Source: G963663365 sp963663365
GTDB taxonomy: Bacteria > Hinthialibacterota > Hinthialibacteria > Hinthialibacterales > G963663365
DNA: 64,000 nt
Assembly (NCBI GenBank): GCA_963663365.2
Contig: CAXXIH010000001.1
Location: forward strand, 1,178,001-1,242,000
Direction: 5' to 3'
Part shown: positions 1 through 9,644 of the stretch, piece after piece
How the letters are laid out: each line of letters begins with the position of its first letter
Numbering within the stretch: the first letter of the stretch is position 1
The notes under the pieces: model-generated
Database searches by the model: none
What the model was told of the DNA's origin: nothing
What the model saw: the letters and a program-made list of their open reading frames with translations, nothing else
Translations under genes and position numbers: made by a program

Positions 1-1362
1 ACTCAGGTCGTTTAGATACCATCGGACCAATCCATGCAGAATATCGTCATGAGGCATCTGATCGGATTTAACACCTGCATTTTGAATGTCGCCGTTTCGG
101 AGGTAGGCCACGACGCAATTATGGATGGCCGAAATGGGGCTGTTGTTTAACTCTGTAACAGGAGCCAAGTAATCGATCGCTGTAGCCGCATCGCCGGATG
201 TGAGCAGAAATGTGCCCAAACCTTCTGTTGGCGCGGGCATTTCCGGAGCTTTACGGAATGCTTCTTGGAGTGCCAAACGAGCCTGTTCATTGCGGCCTTG
301 CCGCATTAAAAGCCGAGCTTCCTCCAAATAGGCCGGAGCGAAAATGGATATCCGGCGGCGCAGATTTGCTGCGACATCAATGGCATCTGTGTGTTCACCG
401 AGGCGTGATAATACTTCCACGAGCAATAACTGCACAATCGGTTTGCAGCGTGTAGCATCGCATTTAAGAAGTGCTTCTTTTGCTGCCTGCAAATCTCCGG
501 TCAAAATCGAAAACCGGGCCGATTCGAAATAGACATCATCGGATACGTTTTTTTCATTCCGGATTAATTCGGCCAGACTTTGCTGTGCCTTACGGATATT
601 ACCTTGCAGATAAGCCGCTTGAGCTAGGTATCGAATGGCATCGATGCGGTCTGCGCCTTCTGCTTCGGCCGTTTCGAAGTCCTTAATAGCCGTTTCTAGG
701 TTTTGAGACATTAAATCGGCCCGTCCCCTGGCCAAATATGCTTCTCCAACCGGGCGAAGTGTGGCTATCGCCGTCTCTGCATAATTTCTAGCCCGGTTTG
801 CATTCCCTTGTGCCAAAGCTAGTTGCGCCTGCCAAAGGGCAACGCGGCCATCGGCGCTTAAAGCGTTTGAGGCTTTATTCAGCTGAATTTCGGCTTCCTC
901 GAGATAAGTTCTCTTCCTGCCTTGCCATAAACCCAAATTGGCCGCTCCCAATCCCAAGGCTGCTTCGCCGACCAGGTTGGGATCCTGTTGTAGTCTTTCA
1001 AAAGCCGATAGCGCTTTTTCGGCTTCCCCCATATCGAGTAGAACCCAGCCATAGCATTTATAGAAACGCAAATCCGGCGAGGAGCCCTCCAAATGAGGTT
1101 CAAGCAATTCCATGGCCCGGTCATATTCGCCACGGATCCGGTGTATCTCGGCTAAGCCTAAAATCGCTTCCGAATCGGCCGGATCGGACTCATGCATTCC
1201 ACGATAAAGACTCTCGGCCTGTTCGAGTTTCTGGTCGCGAATTAGACGCTCGCCTTCCGACAAGTTTTGACCCCGCCGAATCTGGCGAACTGTGGTGGTT
1301 GTGACCAATGCAACTACTATGGCGGCTACGGCAATCAATGCGAGACGTATGTTCTGTTTCAT
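1..1362 (-). CDS. Membrane-anchored TPR protein, 3' end outside window
   Basis: Reading back from an ATG at 1362 the frame stays open to the window edge (454 codons), so the C-terminus is missing. Residues about 5-22 are a hydrophobic signal anchor (IRLALIAVAAIVVALV), followed by a long run of helical hairpins with TPR-like spacing (for example LGLAEIHRIRGEYDRAMELL, EAYLARGRADLMSQNLETA). Such proteins are usually inner-membrane-tethered scaffolds facing the periplasm; no catalytic motif is visible. It lies 108 bp downstream of the glycosyltransferase-like gene on the same strand and may be cotranscribed. Specific function unknown. Confidence 0.8.
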   Translation of the reverse strand, partial: MKQNIRLALIAVAAIVVALVTTTTVRQIRRGQNLSEGERLIRDQKLEQAESLYRGMHESDPADSEAILGLAEIHRIRGEYDRAMELLEPHLEGSSPDLRFYKCYGWVLLDMGEAEKALSAFERLQQDPNLVGEAALGLGAANLGLWQGRKRTYLEEAEIQLNKASNALSADGRVALWQAQLALAQGNANRARNYAETAIATLRPVGEAYLARGRADLMSQNLETAIKDFETAEAEGADRIDAIRYLAQAAYLQGNIRKAQQSLAELIRNEKNVSDDVYFESARFSILTGDLQAAKEALLKCDATRCKPIVQLLLVEVLSRLGEHTDAIDVAANLRRRISIFAPAYLEEARLLMRQGRNEQARLALQEAFRKAPEMPAPTEGLGTFLLTSGDAATAIDYLAPVTELNNSPISAIHNCVVAYLRNGDIQNAGVKSDQMPHDDILHGLVRWYLNDLS

Positions 1363-1470
1363 TGTTGATTTGCCTTTACTTTTAAACGGGTGCGGCTTGC
1401 CGGCCCCAGGTTTCATTTATTGCAATCTTATTGACGGTAGTCCGGCTTGCGGCCCAATGTCAACGTCAGT

Positions 1471-3813
1471 CTAAATATCTTTATGTTCTGCGGGCGCCAT
1501 TTCATAAATGGCTGAAAGAGAATCGTCATAAAGCGGATCGCTCCAAATTCCGCCGATTCCACTCCGGCATAGCCGTTCCAATTCGGAACGTGTGCCTGCC
1601 GACCAGGCTCTGCGCTTAATTTCCTCCGCGGTTTTGCCGATTTCTTGTCTCCATTTCAGGTTATCCCGAATGCGCAAAATCGTCAGTTTGCGCAATTCTT
1701 CTACGGCCTCGAGCCCTTGTGCTTCAGGTAAACTGAAAAGGGAGTAATAAGGAATTAGACTTTTCTTTTCATATTCATCCCGGTTTCTGCGGGCAAAAAA
1801 GAAATGGGTTACACCGTTTTGCCGCAGCCAATCGAGTATTTCCTCTGCTGATTGTCCTTCTTTGGCTGCCTCTGTAATGGGTTCTGTATCGAACCAATCG
1901 GAACCGATTGTCCTGCGCGGGAAATAAAAATGAGTATGCAAACCATGGACGTAAAGCACGGCATCTTCCGGTAAGTTTTTGTCGAGCCAAAGCAAAGCCG
2001 GATAATAGCTGTAGGTATCTTTGCTTGTGCCGGCCAAATAGGCGTCAACCGGATTTTCGAATTGGCTACGGTCGTAACCTTCGATGAGCGGCGGTTTACC
2101 GCCTACAACCGCCCACGGCATGTAGGCGTGTTTGTCGCACCACATAGCCGTCATCCAAATTCCCTGAGAAACCAAGGCTGCTGTCAACGAGAAACGAAAG
2201 GCTTTTGAATGCCATAAATTTACGATGATTTGTCCGAGATGAGGCGCCAGTAATGCAAAGCACGGCAAAAGAAAACGGGCATCCCGATAGGTATAAGACC
2301 AAATGAGAAAGAGCAGGAATGCATAAAAAAGTTCTATTCTTTTGTTGAAATTTCCACGGATAAAAGCAATCACCAGCAAAGGTAAGAATGCCAGGCTCAA
2401 TACGCCCGGCGGCCAATCTCCAAAGCCTTCATCGGGCAGCGGAAAACAGGTCACACGCATAGGTAAGGAGACGAAATCGAAAATTCGTTCCAGCCAACTC
2501 ATTTCAGGCAGGGCATTGAAACTACCTTTGTCGCCTGCATGGTAGAAATAGAAGGCATTATCGAATGCCGACCAACCGGGAGCGCCAAATAGGCCGCCCG
2601 CCAAAGGAAAAACCGGGTTGCCGGTTAAGATTACATTTTTAATCCACCATGGAGCCGCCACAATTGTCCCAATGAGGCCATACCCTACGCTGTTTTTTAG
2701 TTTCTCTTTCCAAGTAGATCCCATCCAGGCCAAAGCGCCCAGGCAGAGCAATGCGTGGTTAAATACTGATGTGTACTTGGAGCCCATCGCCAAGCCGCTC
2801 ATGAGCGCGGACAGGAACCACCAGGCCTTATCGTTGCCTTTATCGTCTAAAGCGTTTCGAAATGCGTACCATGCCATTAGCAAATAGGCTGTTAGGGCCA
2901 ATTCGATAAAAGTCCAAGTGGCCAAAAATGGAATAAAAGGGATTGTTAACAGTATCAATGGTGCAGCCCAGCGGGCGGGGCGTCCCTGCGCGAGTATTGA
3001 TACGGTCTTTAGGCAGACTATAAAAAATGTGAGATGGATTAATTTCGCTCCCGATGGCAATCCAAATGCGAGCGGCACCGTGAACAACATTTCCACCGTC
3101 ATTGGAAATTTGGAAAACGAAAAATAGGGAAAGTCCGCCAACCCGCCCGCTTCGAGGTTCATCTTTGGAACGGTTAAATGGTAGCGAAGTCCATCGGATT
3201 GAGTGGGTGGCATGAGGGCCGATAAAAAAGTGTTGAATGCAATCCATCCCGTAAGGCAGACTAAAATTCGAATTGCGGGAGATGCTTGTTGCCAGCCATC
3301 CGATAGGACGCTTTGAACTATCTTGATGTTGGCTTTGGCATCTATGGAAATTTGTCGAATGTCATTGCGGGCAATCAATATGGCCATTGCAAGCACGACT
3401 GTGATCGACGTTAAAGACAATAGTCCGCAAAAAGTGAGTGCCATGACCGCATAGGCGATTATGCTCCAACCCAAAACCAAGGCGATGGGCCATGCCGTTA
3501 AGCACCCATCCTTTTCCGAAGAAGCGCTTTGTTGTGTCCGCAGAAATATCCGTCGTAGGCAATATTTCCCCAGTGCCGTACCAATCAGGCAGAGCAATGC
3601 ATGAAAGATAATCACAGGGATATGCGCGTAGAACGCATAGAATCCGATGAGGCGGAAAAAAAGTGGAAAATTCGTAAATCGTGGGTAGGGAGAATTGTAA
3701 GTCAGCGCGTGTTGTATGCCCAAAATCCATATCAGGCCGATCGTAATTGAGAGCATTAATGACGATACAGGTTGTTTGGACTCGTACGTGTCGTGGTTTT
3801 CCGAATTGTTCAT
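1471..3813 (-). CDS. Polytopic membrane glycosyltransferase, GT39/PMT-like
   Basis: A protein of about 780 residues with some 11-13 hydrophobic segments over the first two thirds and a soluble C-terminal part. Soon after the first membrane segments comes SDGLRYHLTVPK, an acidic first-loop motif of the type seen in GT-C enzymes that transfer sugars from polyprenyl-phosphate donors. That places it in the envelope, adding sugars to protein or glycolipid outside the membrane; donor and acceptor cannot be deduced. The frame extends upstream to a TTG at 3912, but those 33 residues are not membrane-like, so I chose the ATG at 3813 (MNNSENHD). No strong Shine-Dalgarno (SD) sequence precedes either start. 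Confidence 0.7.
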   Translation of the reverse strand: MNNSENHDTYESKQPVSSLMLSITIGLIWILGIQHALTYNSPYPRFTNFPLFFRLIGFYAFYAHIPVIIFHALLCLIGTALGKYCLRRIFLRTQQSASSEKDGCLTAWPIALVLGWSIIAYAVMALTFCGLLSLTSITVVLAMAILIARNDIRQISIDAKANIKIVQSVLSDGWQQASPAIRILVCLTGWIAFNTFLSALMPPTQSDGLRYHLTVPKMNLEAGGLADFPYFSFSKFPMTVEMLFTVPLAFGLPSGAKLIHLTFFIVCLKTVSILAQGRPARWAAPLILLTIPFIPFLATWTFIELALTAYLLMAWYAFRNALDDKGNDKAWWFLSALMSGLAMGSKYTSVFNHALLCLGALAWMGSTWKEKLKNSVGYGLIGTIVAAPWWIKNVILTGNPVFPLAGGLFGAPGWSAFDNAFYFYHAGDKGSFNALPEMSWLERIFDFVSLPMRVTCFPLPDEGFGDWPPGVLSLAFLPLLVIAFIRGNFNKRIELFYAFLLFLIWSYTYRDARFLLPCFALLAPHLGQIIVNLWHSKAFRFSLTAALVSQGIWMTAMWCDKHAYMPWAVVGGKPPLIEGYDRSQFENPVDAYLAGTSKDTYSYYPALLWLDKNLPEDAVLYVHGLHTHFYFPRRTIGSDWFDTEPITEAAKEGQSAEEILDWLRQNGVTHFFFARRNRDEYEKKSLIPYYSLFSLPEAQGLEAVEELRKLTILRIRDNLKWRQEIGKTAEEIKRRAWSAGTRSELERLCRSGIGGIWSDPLYDDSLSAIYEMAPAEHKDI

Positions 3814-3960
3814 GAGCGAACCGCAGACTGAATTGAATGCCGACTTTCCAATTATGATCGAACGATCATACCACAGCAGGATATTCGTGCACCGCTCACG
3901 CTTATAGATCAAAAAGAGGCAAAGGCAGCACGTGCCAATTGTATCGAGTGAAGATGGTAT

Positions 3961-4779
3961 CTAATCTGGTTGATAGACAGAGACGATGGATGCTGAGGTG
4001 AGTTCACCCAAAAGACGTTCAATCTCATCCGCTTCTTGGCGGGAAATCGTCTGCAACTGAATGGCCGGGTAATCCTGTGTTGTGTGACTACCCCGGGCCG
4101 CAAGATCCCATCCACTTGTCGGGTACGGACGTTTGGGGGTATTTAGCTGGATTTCATCCGGAGCGATCTCATTGGCGATTGAAGCAAGCGCTTTTGCTTC
4201 CTTAAGGTTGGCTGGTGTGAACATGCATTGCAGCGCGAAGTATCCCCGGTATTGTTTTCGAAATGTTTTCGCTCCCTGCAAAGTGTTATCGAAAGTAACG
4301 CCGGGTGCAGGACGATTCATACGTTGGAAAGTCTCCGGGGTGGCCGCATCGAGTTTGAAATAGATTTTGTCGATATCAGAGACTTCATCCTGTACCTCTT
4401 TAAGATGCAACAAGGTTCCGTTTGTTAAGAGAAGTGTAGGGAGGCCTGTAATCCGTTTGATACCCGCGTTTATTTCTTTGATGTTTGTTGCCAACGTGGG
4501 TTCGCCGCTTCCCGAGAAGGTTACCACCTCGGCTTCGCGCCACCGGCTGGCCTCTAAATCCTGAATCACCTTTTCAGTTGGTATAAACTCCCGGCGTTTC
4601 ATGGTGACTTCAACAATATTTCCCAGCTGGCAATAGATGCAATTGAATGAGCAGATTGAGGTTTCACAAATGGGATCAATGCCCAGTGAAGCGCCAACCC
4701 GCCAAGACGGCACAGGCCCATAGACTGTGGTGTATGCATTCCAATCGTTGATGTCGATACGTTTTTGCCGGGACATCAT
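3961..4779 (-). CDS. Radical SAM protein of the COG0731 type
   Basis: 272 residues. Positions about 39-50 read CETSICSFNCIYCQLG, which contains the CxxxCxxC cluster that binds the [4Fe-4S] cofactor and S-adenosylmethionine. GSGEPTL follows at about 90 and LLTNGTLL at about 118, both typical of the radical SAM TIM barrel. The closest family by overall motif layout is COG0731, related to the wyosine-base synthase Taw1 but widespread in bacteria with unknown substrates. The C-terminal 60 residues hold no further cysteine cluster. Two consecutive ATG codons (4779, 4776) could serve as start. It stands alone between convergent or distant neighbours, so context gives no function. Confidence 0.8.
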   Translation of the reverse strand: MMSRQKRIDINDWNAYTTVYGPVPSWRVGASLGIDPICETSICSFNCIYCQLGNIVEVTMKRREFIPTEKVIQDLEASRWREAEVVTFSGSGEPTLATNIKEINAGIKRITGLPTLLLTNGTLLHLKEVQDEVSDIDKIYFKLDAATPETFQRMNRPAPGVTFDNTLQGAKTFRKQYRGYFALQCMFTPANLKEAKALASIANEIAPDEIQLNTPKRPYPTSGWDLAARGSHTTQDYPAIQLQTISRQEADEIERLLGELTSASIVSVYQPD

Positions 4780-4917
4780 CTTTCGTCCGCTCCATCCGCC
4801 ATTCTTATCTTGCTTTATGAAATCAACATGCCGGCGTGCCGGACCGGGCCGCCTTTATTACCGGAAGCATATCAATTGTGCGTAGATCGCAAGAGTATCC
4901 AACCACCGGGCATGCAA

Positions 4918-4944
4918 AGTGCGGGACCGGAACGGTCCCGCACT
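4918..4944 (-). terminator. Strong hairpin after xylA
   Basis: An 11-bp perfect stem (AGTGCGGGACC / GGTCCCGCACT) with a 5-nt loop lies 68 bp beyond the xylA stop on the minus strand. It is followed there by only three T residues, so termination may be Rho-independent but weak. The remaining part of the 4780-5011 gap shows nothing recognisable. Confidence 0.6.
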
Positions 4945-5011
4945 CGATTTTCAGTCATACGGCAATCATACCAATTGAACTTGCTGTGTTAGCCAATGAA
5001 CGCCGTTGAAA

Positions 5012-6181
5012 TTACCGTACGCCGAGAAGTATCTCGATGGTCAGTTGGTCCAAACGTTCATAAGGCAGCGGCTCTTTTGCCAACTCGATTCGATCCAACT
5101 GGGCGGCCTTTAGCTTTGCCGCATTTTCGGATGAGTAGTTGGCGCAAAGTTCCTGCAATGTGGCGTCTTGGACCTTAACCGATTTCAGGATGTCTTGGAT
5201 TTCCTGATCCTGCGCCCACCGTTTGGCCTTCTCCTTGAGGATCAAATAAGTGCGCATACAACCAGCGGCAAAGTCTCGTACGCCTGCACGACTTTCGGTC
5301 CGATAGGCATGAGCGTCAAAATGTCTTGAGCCTTCGTAACCACTCTCTTCCAAGAGTTTCACTAGGAAGAAGCAGTTTTTGATGTTTTCCGAGGCGAAAC
5401 GTAAATCCTGGTCATAGCGGCCGATTTTTTGATCGTTAAGATCAATATGGAAGAGTTTCCCGGCTTCCATGGCTTGCCCTACGGCATGGAAGAAATTCAA
5501 TCCGGCCATGGTATCATGAGCCACTTCCGGGTTAACGCCTACCATTTCAGGGTGATCCAAGGTCTCGATAAAGCCGAGATAGGCTCCCGTGACCGGGAAA
5601 TAGATATCGCCGCGCGGTTCGTTCGGTTTTGCTTCCAGTGCGAAGCGCAGGTTGTAGCCTTGGTCAATTACATATTCACATAAAAAATTCATCGCTTCGC
5701 GAAAATGTTTCGTTGCTTCCATGGGGCATTTGGAGGCATCGACTTCAGCGCCTTCGCGGCCACCCCAAAAGACATAGGTTTCCGCTCCGAATTCCATGCC
5801 CAAATCAATGGCGTTCATCGTTTTTTGGATTGCATAAGCGCGGACTTTGGCATTGTTTGATGTAAATGCGCCATCCTTAAAAACGGGATCGCCGAATAGA
5901 TTCGTTGTTGCCATGGGAACTTTCATCCCCGTTTCGCTAAGAGCGGCCTTAAAATCTTTTACGATTTTGTCTCTTTCGGCGGGAGTGGCATCAATGGGCA
6001 CCAAATCGTTGTCGTGAAAGTTCACACCATAAGCGCCCAATTCGGCTAACATACGAACGCTGTCGCACGGATCGACCGGCTCACGGGTATCCGCGCCGAA
6101 TGGATCACGGCCTGTGTTACCGACCGTCCATAGGCCAAATGTGAATTTATGCTCGGGTTTGGGTTGATATGCATCGGACAT
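5012..6181 (-). CDS. xylA: Xylose isomerase
   Basis: 389 residues, the usual length of class I (Streptomyces/Actinoplanes-type) xylose isomerases, which interconvert D-xylose and D-xylulose, and D-glucose and D-fructose, in the cytoplasm. Visible active-site signatures are NFHDND (catalytic His and Asp), ALEAKPNEPRGD (metal-binding Glu), GVNPEVAHD and HIDLNDQKIGRYDQD (second metal site). The start ATG has a GAGGTCA ribosome site upstream. The xylulokinase gene lies 130 bp upstream on the same strand, giving a two-step xylose catabolic operon in the order xylB-xylA. Between the genes, an imperfect inverted repeat (GAGGTTG near 6227 with CAACCTC near 6287) could form an mRNA hairpin. Confidence 0.96.
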   Translation of the reverse strand: MSDAYQPKPEHKFTFGLWTVGNTGRDPFGADTREPVDPCDSVRMLAELGAYGVNFHDNDLVPIDATPAERDKIVKDFKAALSETGMKVPMATTNLFGDPVFKDGAFTSNNAKVRAYAIQKTMNAIDLGMEFGAETYVFWGGREGAEVDASKCPMEATKHFREAMNFLCEYVIDQGYNLRFALEAKPNEPRGDIYFPVTGAYLGFIETLDHPEMVGVNPEVAHDTMAGLNFFHAVGQAMEAGKLFHIDLNDQKIGRYDQDLRFASENIKNCFFLVKLLEESGYEGSRHFDAHAYRTESRAGVRDFAAGCMRTYLILKEKAKRWAQDQEIQDILKSVKVQDATLQELCANYSSENAAKLKAAQLDRIELAKEPLPYERLDQLTIEILLGVR

Positions 6182-6311
6182 GGTTATGACCTCTTTAATT
6201 TGTGATTTTTCTTAGCCGGAAATCCCGGAGGTTGCGCCGCTCCCGGTACACTCACGGCGATACCCGGAATAAGGAGCATAGGCGCTCAACCTCGGGAAGC
6301 CTAGCGCAGAT

Positions 6312-7847
6312 CTATGCGTGTTTCTCTGCAAATGCATGAAGGCGGTGACAGCGTTCGCGAACATCACCATAGAGACCGTTAAAGACACCGTAAATCTCGT
6401 TGTAGCGTTCGTGATTTTCTTTGTTGGGTTGTACCCGTTCAACGACTTCAACAACGTTATCGCATGCTTCCACCAGTGTTTTGTAAACACCAACACCCAC
6501 ACCGGCCATCAGCGCGGCGCCAAGTGCCGGACCTTCGCTACTCCCGACAATACAAATTTCCTCACCATAGATGTCTGCCTGCAGCTGACGCCAGAATGGG
6601 CTTTTTGCACCGCCACCAGTGGCTCGAATCTCAACAATCGGTACGTTCAGGGCCTTGATTAGCTCCAGGCTATCGCGCATGGCAAAGGTGATGCCCTCAA
6701 GCAAGGCCCGGACGAGGTGTTGTTTTCCGTGGCGGATTGTCAGCCCCAGGAAACCTCCCCGCGCATGAGGATCCCGGTGCGGAGTGCGTTCTCCGGTCAG
6801 ATAAGGCATAAACACGAGTCCTTCCGCTCCCAATGGTGCTTCACCGGCCAGCTTGGTAAGGAGATCGTAAGGATCTCCTCCGGCCTTCTCTGCCTCAGCG
6901 ATCTCGGCTCCGCCAATTACATCGCGGAACCATCGGAAGGAGAGGCCAGCCGACAAAATTACACCCATCAGATACCATTGCCCGGGAACAGAATGGCAGA
7001 ATGTGTGCAAGCGGCCCCCGGGATCGGTTTGGCATGAGTCAGAGGGCGCGAAAATCACACCGGATGTTCCCAAAGAAGCCAAAACACGTCCGGCTTTCAC
7101 GACGCCAGTGCCGGTTGCGCCGCAAGGATTATCGGCGCCACCGCCGACAACCGGAGTTCCCGGTTTTAATCCGGTGACTTTCGCGGCGGACTCGCTGATT
7201 TGCCCGCATACGCCTGTCGATTCATGCATTGGGGGAGCCCACGACCATGGCAATCCCAAAGCCTCATAGACTTCTTGTGACCATGTGCGGTTGGGAACAT
7301 CGAAGAGTAAACTCCCGGCGCCGTCGGAGACTTCCGCAGCCAATTCTCCCGTTAACTTGTAACGCACATAGTCTTTAGGCAGGAGCAATGTTTCAGTTTT
7401 TGCAAAGTTTTCCGGCTCATTGTTTTTGAGCCAGACTGCTTTGGGAGCGGTGAAACCGGTCAAAGCCGGATTGCAGGTGATCGTGCTTAATCGATCACCC
7501 AATATTTTTGTAATTTGATCGCATTCAGCGGATGTTCGTCCATCGTTCCAGAGAATGCAGGGGCGTACGACATTTCCCTGTTTATCCAAAAAAACCGAGC
7601 CGTGCATTTGACCCGAGAATCCGATTCCTGCGACTTCGCCAGCATCAATGCCCGCATTTTCGAGACATTTTGCAACTGTAACTTGGGTTGCCTGCCACCA
7701 ATCATCCGGATTCTGCTCAGTCCAACCGGGTTTTGGGGTCAGTAGGGGATATTCTTCCGTTGCACGGGCAACGACTTCTCCGTCTTCACGCACCAAAATT
7801 GATTTGGTGCCGGATGTGCCGACATCGATTCCGATTAGATAAGCCAT
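6312..7847 (-). CDS. xylB: Xylulokinase
   Basis: 511 residues from the ATG at 7847, which follows AGGAGA at good spacing; the frame runs further upstream, but MAYLIGIDVGTSGTKS is the canonical N-terminus of FGGY kinases. It phosphorylates D-xylulose with ATP, feeding the pentose phosphate pathway. Further signatures are GFSGQMHGSV, WNDGRTSAEC (catalytic Asp), GGGADNPCGATGTG and GGGAKSPFWRQL near the C-terminus. It is first in the xylB-xylA operon and transcribed away from the NtrC-type regulator. The 214-bp divergent gap shows no well-spaced sigma-54 GG/GC element, so direct control by that regulator is not evident. Confidence 0.95.
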   Translation of the reverse strand: MAYLIGIDVGTSGTKSILVREDGEVVARATEEYPLLTPKPGWTEQNPDDWWQATQVTVAKCLENAGIDAGEVAGIGFSGQMHGSVFLDKQGNVVRPCILWNDGRTSAECDQITKILGDRLSTITCNPALTGFTAPKAVWLKNNEPENFAKTETLLLPKDYVRYKLTGELAAEVSDGAGSLLFDVPNRTWSQEVYEALGLPWSWAPPMHESTGVCGQISESAAKVTGLKPGTPVVGGGADNPCGATGTGVVKAGRVLASLGTSGVIFAPSDSCQTDPGGRLHTFCHSVPGQWYLMGVILSAGLSFRWFRDVIGGAEIAEAEKAGGDPYDLLTKLAGEAPLGAEGLVFMPYLTGERTPHRDPHARGGFLGLTIRHGKQHLVRALLEGITFAMRDSLELIKALNVPIVEIRATGGGAKSPFWRQLQADIYGEEICIVGSSEGPALGAALMAGVGVGVYKTLVEACDNVVEVVERVQPNKENHERYNEIYGVFNGLYGDVRERCHRLHAFAEKHA

Positions 7848-8061
7848 AATTGTTCTCCTGCAACGCCCGCGGGCGACTAATGCGCTTGGATAAAAAGACA
7901 TCCTAAAAGAGAAGTTGTGTCACGGCAACTCACTTGGCCGGACCGCTTCCGGCTATAGGAATTTCGCAATCTCCTCTTATGTGGGATAACATAGAGACGT
8001 TAAGAGAGAATTGTTAGAATCTTTTAGTTTTTTGAATATCACAATTTGCGTGGTTCGATGA

Positions 8062-9480
8062 ATGAGACTTTTAATTGTTGATGATGAAGCGGGAGCCCGA
8101 GAAGGGCTTGCCGAATTATTGAGAAGCAGTGAATGTGAAGTCGATGTTGCGGGGGACGGCATCGGAGCATTGGAACTGCTTGAAAAGCGGTCATACGATG
8201 TCATGGTCACCGATATACGTATGCCGCGAATGGGAGGGATGGAACTACTAAAAAAAAGCCGGGAATTGCATCCCGATGTTGAGGTTATCGTGGTTACCGC
8301 CTTCGGCGAAATCAAAATGGCCGTAGAGGCAATGACTGCCGGTGCGTATTGGTATTTGACCAAACCTGTCGAATTCGAAGAACTTGAGGTGTTGATTCAA
8401 AAAGCCGCCGAACGCCGCAGGCTTCGCTTGGAAAACCGTTTCCTTCGATTAGAACAGCAGCCTTCCGGGGAACTCGACCGTATGGTGGGGGAAAGCCCGG
8501 CGATGGTTCATCTGAAACGCGAGATTCAGAAAGTCGCCGTAACCAAAGCCAATGTTTTAATTACCGGGGAAACCGGCACCGGCAAGGAACTTGTCGCTCG
8601 TGCCTTGCACGAGTTATCACCGCGCAGCAATCGGCTTTTGGTTGCCGTTCATTGTGCGGCTTTGCCCGAGAATTTGTTGGAAAGTGAATTGTTTGGGCAT
8701 GAGCGTGGTGCGTTCACGGGGGCGAGTACGCGCCGGGCGGGACGTTTTGAAATTGCGGATGGAGGCACCTTGTTTCTGGACGAAGTGAGCGAAATCCCAC
8801 TAAATGTTCAGGTCAAACTCCTACGCATCCTGCAGGAAAGATCTTTTGAGCGGGTTGGCGGCAACGAGACCATAAAAACTGATATCCGCCTAATTGCCGC
8901 AACCAATACACGTTTGGAAGAAGCGGTCGCCAAAGGCGAGTTCCGAGAGGACCTGTATTACCGGTTGCGCGTTGTGACCCTTGAAGTTCCGCCTTTAAGG
9001 GAACGCTCGACCGATATCCCGAAACTGATCGAAGTATTTTCACGGCAAACCGCCATCGAATATGGTATTGAGCCGAAACGTTTCGATGATTCCGTCTTGG
9101 CCAAATTAATGGCGGCTCCCTGGCCGGGAAATGTCCGAGAACTTCAGGGATTAATCGAACGTTTGACAATTATGTCTTCAGAATCCGTAATCAGTGTGGA
9201 TCAGCTCCCTCCTGAATATTCGGGAATTGAAGAGAGTCATGGGCAGATTGCGTGGGGTCAGACAGATGTCACCCTTGCGGATATGGAGCGGCAACTGATT
9301 TTAGATACCCTCGCACGTTACGATGGAAACCGAACGAAGACCGCACAGATACTGGAGATTGGGCGGCGGACTTTAATACGCAAATTGCAGGAATATCGAA
9401 ATGCCGGTTATGGTGTGCCTGGAGACGACGATGGAAACGGGCAGGAATCGGAATCTGATGAGCACGACGGGGATGATTAG
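8062..9480 (+). CDS. NtrC-family sigma-54 response regulator
   Basis: 472 residues with three domains. A receiver domain (1-120) has the acidic pair in IVDDE, phospho-acceptor Asp in VTDIRMP and Lys in YLTKPVE. An AAA+ domain (about 140-380) has GETGTGKE, the sigma-54 contact loop GAFTGA and GGTLFLDEVSEIP. A Fis-type helix-turn-helix (about 405-450) reads DGNRTKTAQILEIGRRTLIRKL. The last 20 residues are a poly-acidic tail (GDDDGNGQESESDEHDGDD). Such proteins activate sigma-54 promoters when phosphorylated by a histidine kinase; none is encoded nearby, so it is an orphan here. Divergent from xylB, but a xylose role is only a guess. Confidence 0.93.
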   Translation: MRLLIVDDEAGAREGLAELLRSSECEVDVAGDGIGALELLEKRSYDVMVTDIRMPRMGGMELLKKSRELHPDVEVIVVTAFGEIKMAVEAMTAGAYWYLTKPVEFEELEVLIQKAAERRRLRLENRFLRLEQQPSGELDRMVGESPAMVHLKREIQKVAVTKANVLITGETGTGKELVARALHELSPRSNRLLVAVHCAALPENLLESELFGHERGAFTGASTRRAGRFEIADGGTLFLDEVSEIPLNVQVKLLRILQERSFERVGGNETIKTDIRLIAATNTRLEEAVAKGEFREDLYYRLRVVTLEVPPLRERSTDIPKLIEVFSRQTAIEYGIEPKRFDDSVLAKLMAAPWPGNVRELQGLIERLTIMSSESVISVDQLPPEYSGIEESHGQIAWGQTDVTLADMERQLILDTLARYDGNRTKTAQILEIGRRTLIRKLQEYRNAGYGVPGDDDGNGQESESDEHDGDD

Positions 9481-9538
9481 CCCCAAAATGGGATTTTCAA
9501 CATTTTTTAAAAATTTGCAATTTTTTTTGCCAGAGGTG

Positions 9539-9567
9539 TTGACTAGTTACACTCGGTGTAATATAAA
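9539..9567 (+). promoter_or_regulatory. Promoter with internal palindrome, histone-like gene
   Basis: TTGACT (9539-9544), a 17-bp spacer and TATAAA (9562-9567) match a sigma-70 promoter closely. The spacer itself contains the perfect dyad TTACACTCGGTGTAA (9547-9561), placed so that a bound dimer would sit between the -35 and -10 boxes. That is the geometry of repressors, or of MerR-type activators, although MerR promoters usually have 19-20-bp spacers. A MerR-type regulator is encoded 0.8 kb downstream. Confidence 0.75.
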
Positions 9568-9644
9568 GCTAGCTGTGTATGAAGCCTGGGCATAGCCCAG
9601 ACCAATTACAAACATAAATGATCGCACGGAAGGAGGTGTTTCTG

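Noticed and set aside
210..1304. Several plus-strand ORFs opposite the TPR gene
   Set aside because: They lie antisense to a continuous, protein-like minus-strand frame with clear TPR periodicity.
7848..8061. Sigma-54 promoter for xylBA
   Set aside because: The only TGGC-like string (TTGGCCGGACCGC) does not have GC at the required distance from GG.
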